Of a DNA stretch of 64,000 bases, positions 27,601-38,600 are shown piece by piece. The first letter of the stretch is position 1, and every line of letters starts with the position of its first letter. Below the pieces are notes generated by a model. The model was not told the origin of the DNA and ran no database searches. It saw nothing but the letters and a program-made list of their open reading frames with translations. This DNA comes from Candidula unifasciata. Lineage: Eukaryota > Mollusca > Gastropoda > Stylommatophora > Geomitridae. The position numbers were made by a program, and so were the translations under genes. Location of the stretch: NCBI GenBank assembly GCA_905116865.2, contig CAJHNH020002682.1:16001-80000 (forward strand), read 5' to 3'.

Positions 27601-29584
27601 AATCATTATATAACATGCAAATACAAGATATAATTTATATATTACCACTGTGTGCTTCAACTGCTCATTCTCCTTCTGTAAGATATGTACTTGTTTCTTT
27701 AAGCCTAGCAGAAAGTCAACAAGAATAAAAATAATGATGTATTTTTAAAAAACAACCAGTTATCATAAGATAAACAAAACTGATATAAACATTAAATCAA
27801 GTATGTACTTTGTCTGCTGACTTTTTTAACTCAAGTGTTATTAGGGAAACTAGAGGTTTGAAAAAAAAAAAATTCTTGCATGCTATTAAAGCCGGTTTTA
27901 AAATACGGCTGTGAATCCCGGACAATTAATAAACAAGCTAAACAATTTTTTGTGGCCTATGAAATGTAGTTTTACAAAAGTAATCGTAGAATTCCTCAGA
28001 TAGCCAAAAAATAGTGACCCAGATGTTTTGAAAAAGGCGAGGGCTTGAAGATAGCTTATCATAAATCTCAGAAAGAGATCCAAATCTTTTTGCAGTCATG
28101 TTATGAGAAGAAGGAAGCTGGAATATGTGACCATTGGACATAACTGTGTAAAAAGAAACAAGAAGACAATGTAACAAGATTCTTGACAACCTTTTGTCAT
28201 GGCATGCAGAAGTTTCAGCACACAAACTGATGCGCCCACACACAGATACTCGAAAGAAGATTTGAGAATCTGAAACATTCCTGCTTTTGGGAATCAAATG
28301 TCTATGTAAACTAGACCTTTTCAATACTTGGTCTCCATGGTGTAGTGGTTAAGCTACAGCTCGTGAGTTTGTTTTTGGACTTAGTTCTTCAGTTTGTGAG
28401 TGCAGGTGTTTTGGATACCCCTAGAGTTAAAGAGTTTGTGCTTTGTGTCAATAGCTCCAGAGAGAAATGCTGATCTATCTATATATATAAAAATCAATGT
28501 TTGTGTGTTTGTTTGCCCCCTATAGATTCGGAAACTACTGAACTGATTTAGCTGAAATTTTCAGGATATGTTTGTTTTGATACCGGATTTTGAACCATCG
28601 TGGTTTGAAATTCAACCTGTCACTGTTAGAGATAGGTGACCACAATTTATGCCATAATATTCGCAACTAATATTTATAACTTTAGTGATTTCTAATTATA
28701 GCCACGTTAGTAATTGCGCATGCGCCGCCGTAGTCAGAACGCAAGGCTTCCGCCATTCGCCGGCGAGTTACGTGCAGCCAACGCCTTCTCTAATACATAG
28801 AGTAGGTCGTGGTACAGCAAACAAGACTATCTCTATATTTGCCACAATAACCATATTAAACACGATTTCTATTTTCTGGTTTTTTTTCCAAACAACTTTC
28901 GATGGGGGGGGGGGGGGGGACTATCTCGACGTATGCGAAGACAGTGACTGCGACATTAACTACATTAACCGTGTTAGACACGTGCGATTTCTATTGTTGT
29001 GCCGTTTCATTAATATATCTGGAGTATCTGTCTACGAGAAAACAATTGCCTGCGGTTTTGAATTGTGTTTTAATCGCGACACAGTAGTAGAGACACACAT
29101 CTCTAATAGTTAAGTTCTCTTTTCGTTCATCTGATTATGTGGCTGCTTGGTCGAATGGTTAGAACACTGAGTTCCTGTGCGGGAGACCTGGGTTCGAATC
29201 CGCGTAGTTAAATTTTTTTTTACCCCGGACTAAAATAATATCCTCATCTGCTCTGTCGTGGTGACAGCATTAGCCATGTTGCCTTAATATAAAAAAAAAA
29301 AAAAAAAAGTAAATGGGTAAACCATTTGATAATTAAATTTGACCATTTCGCATACTTATGATTGCATTTTTAAACTTTCCGATTGCATGATTACGCTGAA
29401 ATTTCATAGATTTTCATTTATTTTCATTTAGATTTAGTTATTTCATCTGCGTTGGAATTTTAAGCTGTGATGTTTACCATGGCGTTCATTTCCTAATTAT
29501 GGTGTTTTTTTCCTGTGTTCATTTGCTTTTCAAGTGGTTGTTTTCTCCCAACTACTTCAATGAGGGAAAGAGTTGTCGGTGAAT

Positions 29585-29633
<49 letters not shown>

Positions 29634-32600
29634 AACTATTAACTGAGAGAGCTTTAAGTCACAGTAACTGCTTTACCCACTTAAAGTAGCAGCAGCAGTA
29701 ATAGTTGTGGTTGGGCTGTTACACCATAGTGCTCTCATGTGAAAACCGCCGGTAAGGTTATGGCGTTCTGTCGGCAAGTGAAATTATACATCCTAACCTG
29801 ACCAGTCTGTGGCGACAGCACTAGCCATGCGGAACCAAATCTTCTGGCTCACGACTCTCGGTCTACTCCGATGGTAACACAGATAGCAGTGACATTATTT
29901 TAGTAGTTGTACTGGTACTTGAAGGATGATGTGGTAAATATTACACTAGCCCTATTCACTGCCTATTACAATTCCTGCTCCCCATTTTAGTCCAGATGGA
30001 CAGGGATTTCAATGTCAGTTACGGCAACAACAAAATATCGCCAGGTAGTGATTTTCAAATCCTTCGAAGAGGGAAAGAGCAGTAGTCGGTGGAAGAGGGG
30101 AGGGGGTAATGACTTAAATTTAAGAGAACTTAAAGAGCTTTACACGTGATTTTCAAGTTCTCATTACCTAATTTGTTTATATTATACTAACGCTACCTCC
30201 GCTTTACTATTTTTTACGACTTACTTTGTTATTCACAAGTACAGTTGTAGCTTTACTTCCGTCCCTTATAAAAATACAAACAGCTTTAGCATTTGATAAC
30301 CAAATAACCATTTTTGTTACTGTGCTAATAACACCATTTAAACGACCACTAATATAAAGACACAATTATAAGGTGCGTGTTCTAAAGTTGGAAAACCAGA
30401 CTATCTCTATATAAATGTGCAGAGAATGATTGCGACATTAACTATATTAGACACATGCGATTTCCATTGTCTTTCTTTTCCAAAAACCTTTGATGAGGGA
30501 GAGAGTAGTAGGTGGATTTAGTTGTGGTGGTGGTGGTGGGTGTGTTTTAAGGGGGGGGGGGGGGGGGGGGGGGGGTCAGGGATCAAAGACTATCTCTATA
30601 TCTGAGCAGACAATGATTGTATTAGACACGTGCGATTTCTATTTTCTTTCATTTCCATTTAGCCAAACTATGCCACAGCAACGCGTGGCCGGGTACAGCT
30701 AGTACAGAATAAAATCCAGTGCAATGAAGTCAATCCTCTCACCTTAAAACACCTTAACTGGGCAAAACAAGACAAGTTTGTCCTAACTGGATTTTTAAAT
30801 TCCCTGAAATTGCCTTTCTGCCCTACTTGGCTACTGGTTTTCTATACGTGTGGTCTCTAGTTTCTGTCTATTCTCATAATTTGGTGGCCATAATGCAAAT
30901 GTACAGAGTAATAAAGGCAGTTTTAAAATATCTTCTGGCCTGTCAAAGATAAAGATAAATGGATTTTTCATTTTTTTTTTTTTAATCTTTTGTTATCACT
31001 AAAGTTAAAGTCAAGCACTGACTTCATTATACCAAGTTTTTTACTACTAATGTCACTCGAAAATTGAACGATGCAGTCCATGAAACAAACTTACAATCTT
31101 CAGTTTGCGAGGCAAACGATTTGATCACTTCTTTACGGAGACTCTGTTATCACTGACCCCAGATAATTGAATCTCTTTACATGTTTAGTGTTATCCCATT
31201 TGCTGTAATTCTTTATTTTTTAATAGCTTTTTTTTTAAATAGTTTTGAGTGCCTTCTTTTCACTTTCTGTGGTTATGATGTATGATTTTTATCAATTCTT
31301 CTTGTAATTCATTTTTATGTCAGTCATTGATTAGTCCCTAAATTCTTAACATGGATAAAGAAACAGGCAGATTATGAGTGACAAGGAAAAAAAAATAGAG
31401 CCAGTATAAAGACAGTGCTTTGACAGATAAGGTCAACAAACATCTCATTACCAGCAATTACGTCGTCATGATTGACAGTCACAGGATCTGCATCATCTTG
31501 TTTCTTTGTATTACCCATAATAGAGTTACCATTGTCAACAACAATCTGAAAAAGCATTTTTTTCAATATATACATATATATTTATTTCAATGCACCACAC
31601 ACACCACCGACCTTCACATGTGCACAGACATACATATATGTATGCATGCACACACATACACAAACAAAGCAGTAGTGTTGCCTTTGTCCATGATAAAGAC
31701 TTTATAGGTTTTTTGCAATTATTAGCTGTATTTTTTTTAATTTACAATCAGCCACTATATCAATGATTTTATGCACCACAAGCAAAAGTAAGCTACTGTT
31801 GGCTTCAGTATACTATTCATGGCAAAGACATGGGACTCCCAGGTGTTGTATTTATAACTTGTTTTTCTTCTGGACCTATATTTACTTTAGGACTTCTGGT
31901 CAATATGGCGTGTTGGCTTGCTTTTTAGTCTTGGTAAGCTTTTACTTCTCAAATAGTTAGTCATTACATTTTCCTCCTTATGTAGATTGAAAGGATACAG
32001 TTTCATGGCCCAGCAACTTAAGCGCATGGTGCAACACTGTGAGCTAGCAGATTTCATATGAAATGCAATTTGATTATGCCCAAAATGGTATGAGTTGTAA
32101 CCTGCAGAATCAGAAAATGGCAAGTAATCTGTCACCAGAGAACTGGCTATTCCTTATGCAATTAACTGCCTGTGCAGCTACTGATCTGATGTAGCTGCTG
32201 CTTCTATCAACAATGAAGTGTCTTTTTAGTGTCAGAATGTGTTGGCACTTATGACAGCTGCCTTATGCATTTTATGCATGTGTATGCTATTGGATTTTCT
32301 GAGACTGCAGTCTGTGTCAAAATTTCCACAAGGGACAGAGATAGACAGTCCGTGTGGTTTCCACTGGCACAGGAATGGGGCAGTCATATGGGGTAACCCT
32401 TTGCAATGAAGCTGGAACTGTAATTACCTGAGTACTATCTGAATATAACTACCACCCATTAGAGACACATTTATCTGAAAATGTGAAACAATGTAAATAG
32501 CATAGGATTAAATGTCATAAATTTCTCTACCGACTCAAACTGGAGCAGAAAAAAATATTTTTGACAGCTAAATCAACATCTCTGTAGTATATACAAAGAT

Positions 32601-35600
32601 AAGCTAACAAGTAAGGATAGATGCTCAGATTATCCTTTCATGTGACAGATCATTAAAAAAATGTTACCGTCTGACATACTTCTGCCCAAATAAAATTCAC
32701 AACAGCGTGTTGGTCTTTGAGGGTACACTCCGAAAGTGCAGTCGCCATTTTATTTCTGTGTTGTGAATGCACATGAAACACCTAGCGCCACCTAACGTAC
32801 AGAGATATAAAGTTGATGTTGCTATCATCTAATGACACCTTTAGAATCCACAAACTACATCTTCCTGCCTACCCACAACCATCTGTGACCTACTTATAGG
32901 CTTCCGCTTCAATATCAACTGACCTGCTTAATTTGAGCTGGCTCCTGTGTTTGTAATAACTTTTGCTGCTGCTGAAGCTGCTCCTGCAAATGCTGTACCT
33001 GTAAACAATGCACAAAACAGTTTAACTTCACAACACATGTCTTTTTTTTCATAGTCTGGTAACTCTAATCTGACAAGTGTTATTACTAGCATAAGTACTG
33101 TCTCTAGCCTTACATTTATTGTCTATACCACTCATTATTGTACGCTCTATGCTAATAAACTTTGTAGCTAATCTCACAATTGTCTCTAACCTCACATGCG
33201 TTGCCTCTAGCTTTATAACTGCTGTCTCACAACTGTTGCATCTAACCTTGCATTTGTTGCCTCTAGCTTCAAAGCTTTTATCTATAATCTCACATTTTTT
33301 GTTGTTGCTTCAAACCTTTAGTCTCATAACAGTTGTCTGTAGTGTCACAACTCAACTCTAATCTGACAAGTGCTGCTTTTAACCTCAAATTTATGTCTAT
33401 AAGACTCATTATTGTTCTCTCTATGCAAATACATGTTTTCTAGTCTCACAATTCTTGCCTCTAACTTTACAGCTGTTGTCTCTAGTCTCATAACAGTTGC
33501 CTCTAACCTGACATTTTTGCCTACAGCTTCACATTTGCTGCCTCTGGCATCACAGTTATCATCTCTAGCTCCACAGCTTTTATCTCTGTCCTCACACCTG
33601 TTGCCTCTAACCTTGCATTTTTCCTTATAGCTTTACAGCTGTCGTCTCTTCTCACAACTGTTGCCTCTAGCTTCATAGCTGTTGTCTTTAGACTAACAAT
33701 TGATGCCTCTTACAACACAATCTTTGCCACAAGCTTACCAACTGTTGTCTCTAGTTTCAAAAGTGTTGCCTTTAACCTAACAATTTAATGTCTCTAGCTT
33801 CACAGATGGTGTCTCTAATTTCACAACTGTCGCCTAGCCTCACAACTGTTGTCTCTAGCCTCACAAGTGTTGCCTCTAACCTCACTTTTCTTCCCCTCTA
33901 GGCTCACAGCTGTTGTCTCTTCTCTCACAATACTGTCTCTAAGCTTACAGCTGTTGCCCCTAGCTTCACAGTTGTTGCCTCCACTCTCACTATTGTTGTT
34001 TTATGCCTCCCTATTGTCTGAAAACTTAACAATTTGTACAAACTTTATAAAGTAATATCTAGAATCATAAATGTTGCTTCTAGCTTCGAAGCTGCAACTA
34101 AATACTAACTACAGCATATGTACAGTATACAACAGTGTGCACTTTCTTCAAGGAGTAAAATAATTTGTTTTTAAATGTTTTAATAAAATAATAAAAAAGA
34201 AATGACAAGATTAGAATCCAAGTACCTGAGAGGGAAAAAAGTACCAGCATGGGGCATCCTGTAACAGTATATAATACTCAGCTTGTCAAGACAGTAAGTC
34301 ATTACCTGTATACAATTCAGTTGTTATATATACAAATATGTACTTATACATATTTACTATCAAGGGCCCCACGCTCTTATTAGTCAAGATACACAGATGT
34401 GGATGAATGTTGTAAATATAATTATTTAATCTTGTGTGTGTAGGAAAGGCTGCATTTTTTAAAGATAACTTTTGAAGATAACTTACAACTGTGATTATGA
34501 AAAGAATAAAAGAACAAAATAAATCAAAGAATATAAGTAAGAGAATCAATGAATGAAAAACAAAGACACAAATAAAATAAGTAAACAAAAAGAAAACATA
34601 AAACAACTTGCACAGGCATAGAAAAAATATATAGCAGTATGATCATTCTCAACTGCATTGTCAGCCAGTAGGGAAAATCATAGTTCTCCACATCTGGCGA
34701 TGTCCCACCGCATTACGAATTTGCCTATGGACACCTTTCTGTGCTAAGACAAAAGGCTAGCTAGAATCTCCATTTATTGTCATTCTCTGTCTCTTGTTCT
34801 TCTTACCGTTCACTGCTGTTGATTCTAGCAGAAAATTCTGGCTGTTCGTCTACTTGTTTTGGTTTTGTCCCAGAACTTGAGTTTTGCATGCATTTCTGTT
34901 TTAAAGATCTGGCTCATTTGTGTTTAGACTTTTGGTTCCTAGACTCTCAGAAAGAAGCACCTTGACCTCAAATGAAACACCCTAATTGGTCACCTTTTAT
35001 GACATGCTTGTTAGGAGGCAGTTGGTCTATTCTTGTATCCCCCACAATGGGGTCCTGGAACCCACACAGGGATCTTCCTTTATGTCCTTCCATAAATATT
35101 TCCAGGTGTCCTAGCTAATTCCAGTCTTTCTCTTCTCATAATACGACCACCAAAGATGATAACTGCCTTTATTTATTTCTGCCAGGTAGGTACATACCTC
35201 TTTCAAGTAAACTGACTTTGGTACAGATTCCTCACCCTAATTAGGAGAAGAAGAAAAATACATGCAAAGATTTAATAAACTGCAGGATGCCAACAACTCC
35301 AACAATAATGCCAACAACTAAAACAATAATACTTATACTTGATTTGGCTTGCTTTGATTTAAAAAAAACATGTTTAACCAGCATCCCCAAAGGGGGAGCT
35401 TTAGGTTATAATTGTGACTAGGTTATATGTGCCATAAAAATGGCTTAGCATAGTTCACCACCATGTAGCCCTGAAAAGGACTCCTGCAGTGTTGATGAGA
35501 TCAAAGGAGACAGACCCAAATACTGTCCCGACCGGCAACGAATTTGCCTACAGGCATGCCAACAGGAATAATACTTTGATTGACAGGTGTTTTACCCCAC

Positions 35601-38600
35601 CAGGACATCACATAAGCAATAAACACCCACTGACACAAAGTGCCACCATGCGGATGAAGATCATCTGTGGAGAGGTTCAGGAAACCCTGTTCAGCCGTTA
35701 GGCCAAATTTAAGGCCCATTTATAGTTAGGGTCCCCGGCAAAAGCTAGGTGGAGCTTCAAAATAACTAAACATTGCATCTCATAAGGGGATGACGTGGTA
35801 TATTTTTGAATTTAAAAAAAATATTATTAGTAGTAGTAGTACATTTTACCACACTAGGACATCACACAAGCGATAAACACCTGATGACACAAAGTGATAC
35901 CATGTGGTGGAGGATCTCCTGTGAAGAGGTCCCGGAAACCATGTTCAGCCATTAGACCATAATTATGGCTGGGTTATATTGTGGCCCATGGCAAGAGCCA
36001 GGGTGGGGCTTCAAAATAATGAAAAAATTGCATACCACAAGGAGATGACTAGAAAAAAATTCTTATACATCATACATATAATTACATATATATGGACATT
36101 AACTTTTTTTTAAGTTTCTAACACTACCAATCTACAATTTCTCTTTGTTTTTACATCTTGTTTCATCACAGACTCTGAGAACTCTAAGACAACAAAGTTA
36201 TTTTTTCTACAAGGGTTGTGTATTAGACCCCTGTGAAAGTACTACACCTGTAAGTTTCGTGTTGTCATATTTGCCTCCCTTGGAAATCAGCTATGACCAT
36301 TTACCTCTGAAAGTCTCTTAAATGAGACCGCCAACTTTTTAGGCCAGTTATCTCCAAAATTATAGAAGAAACATGTTAGTATCAGTTCCTAGGAACATAT
36401 TAGGCAGGATCATACTAAAAAGATAAACAGATGCCACTGACACACAACTATGGGATGAACAGACAGACTTGCAACCAATCAAATCCTGCTATCATCAGAC
36501 AGCTACATTACTCGTAATAAAAATAAAAATTAGTGAAAATAAACTATTTTTTTCTTTTAGCTAGTTGTATATCCTTCATAGGGCGTTCCAAACCAACCCA
36601 ACATTTTGTAGACTTTTTGCGGTTTTACTGGACAATTTTACATTCAGTAGTTTGCCACCGCTCCAGAATGGTTAGTGCTCCCTTCCACAGTCTGCTGCCA
36701 AATCACCTGCAGCGAAAGTGAACCTGATATTTTGGAATTATGAACCATGTTTGCAAATCCTAAGCTAGAGACGCCATCTGTTTTGAACTAACCACTACGC
36801 TTCAAATGAATCACATGTTCCTGTTGCCTGCATTTTATGGGACTGTCTGTGCATCATGTCAACATCTCAAAAAAATTCAAAACGCCAGCTATGTGTGTCA
36901 TTCTTGTGTATGGCCAGCTGTGAGTATTGGCAGAAAGTGCTGGCTGGTCTCTGTTCTTAGATTTTAGTCTTGTCCCAAAAGTCGAGTGCTGAGTGCACAT
37001 CCATTTCCCAATCTTACTTATTGTGTGCACATTGTCAGTTCCTTGCTTCTCAGGCAGAACTCTGATCCTATCTATTCTAGCCAGATGAAGAAAAGAAGAT
37101 ACCTATGACCAAAAAAAAATAAGACTACAGTCCTTTTTAAGCCTACATAAACTGATTAAATTTTACTAAGCAAACAGCTCAACATAAAGTAACAAACTAT
37201 ACTGTTTCAAAAAAAAAAAAAAAGAAACACATAGTTATCCGATGGCACTTTTTTATTAGTTTGTAAATAAAATACTGTACTCGGATATGTGAAAAGCAGA
37301 CTCAAATGTTGTTTACCGTGTTCAGTGGACATGTGGGTGTGAATTGCGTTGGTTTTTGTAATCATTACAACATAGTGGTCAATTGTGTTTGAGACCATAT
37401 TTGTGAGCATAGCTCACGATGCGCGCACGAGAAAGTACACAATTTGCGGGGAACACTATTCACTGCCTATGCAATTGAAACCCTATAAAAAGATAATGCT
37501 ACACCAAAACAATCACTTCATTTTCAAGAAGTCATAAATGGCGCATCTATCGATAAATTTAAGGAATACTGCTATTGGCTTATTGCAGGCAGGAGAAAGT
37601 CAAAGTCAGGTTGCCAGGCATATAAACTTGCATCAGATTACCTTACCATCAGTTGACTTTGGCACCAGTTCCAAGCCACTGGTTTAGTTGAAGACTGATG
37701 TTGCAGTGGGCGACCCAGATTGACAATAGCAGTGAAGAATCGCTTTATTCGGCTTCATCACCTCAGAGACAGATTTACAACAGCTTCCTCAACTGCACAG
37801 ACATTGCCTCCAGGACATCATGTGTCTGATCAAGCTGTTCGGCACATACTGCATTATGCTGGACTTTGGGCTTGACGATCACACTGAAGACCTGTACTTA
37901 CGCGTCTCCACCGCCAAAATCAACTTCTTTATGCCAACCAACATCGTCCCTAGGCAAGTGACAATCAGTGGAGATATGCCTGGTTCAGTGACTAATCTTT
38001 CTTTTTGATACAGCGTCATGATAGACGGCGTAGGGTCTACCTTAGCCGAAATGAAGGTTTAGACCAAAATTGTGTTGAAGCTCTGCTGCTCGGTGGTGGA
38101 GGTGTAATGGTATGGGGTATGATCAGTTTCAATGGAGGGAGTCAAAAGGTACACATCGAAGGAAGCTTGAATGCACAACGATATGTCCATGACATTTTTT
38201 AACCATATGTCCTTCCATTTTGGGATGCCAACAGATATCTTTTTCAGCAGGAAAACGGCAGACCTCATTATGCAGTTGACCACGCAGTTCCAGGCTGCCA
38301 ATAAAATTTAAACCCTTCCCTGGCCATCCATGTCTGCTGACACGAGTTCGATTGAGCACCTGTGGGATGAGCTGCAAAGACGTGTTTGTCGCCGAAACGC
38401 TGTTCCAGACAATGGTCTAGATCTGTTCCAGGCATTCCATGAAGAGTGGGCAGGCATCCCACAGGCCCACATCAGACGTCTGATTGCATCCATGCCCAGG
38501 AGATGTCAGTCACTGATCCACGCAAGAAGAGGCCACACACCAAACTAACGGGAAAGGCCTACGCTTAAAAACTATCGTGACTCAGATGCAAAAAAAGGTG

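Larger units (their letters stand above)
28474..30702 (+). mobile_element. Non-autonomous Helitron, 2229 bp
   Basis: Begins TCTATCTATATATATAAAAA, ends with CTAG (30699-30702), preceded by a hairpin GCCAC (30672-30676) / GTGGC (30685-30689) nine bases before the end. The insertion lies between A (28473) and T (30703), the Helitron rule. No Rep/helicase reading frame. Internally it has four copies of a module (gactatctctatat ... ttagacacgtgcgatttc) at 28824, 28919, 30399 and 30588, long G runs, and a tRNA-like segment at 29145-29210. Confidence 0.9.

Noticed and set aside
29145..29215. Possible tRNA gene with perfect B box
   Set aside because: Acceptor and T stems do not pair properly, and a body shared with 51525-51725 follows, so it is a SINE head.
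33119..34055. Ser/Leu-rich open frames on the plus strand
   Set aside because: Arise from the degenerate 20-bp tandem array; no gene support.
34226..34258. 33-nt phase-0 candidate exon on the minus strand (DAPCWYFFPSQ) between cag and gtactt
   Set aside because: Splice sites are acceptable, but the peptide is Cys/Trp/Phe/Pro-rich and would break the coiled coil; the pyrimidine tract is poor. Left out unless RNA supports it.
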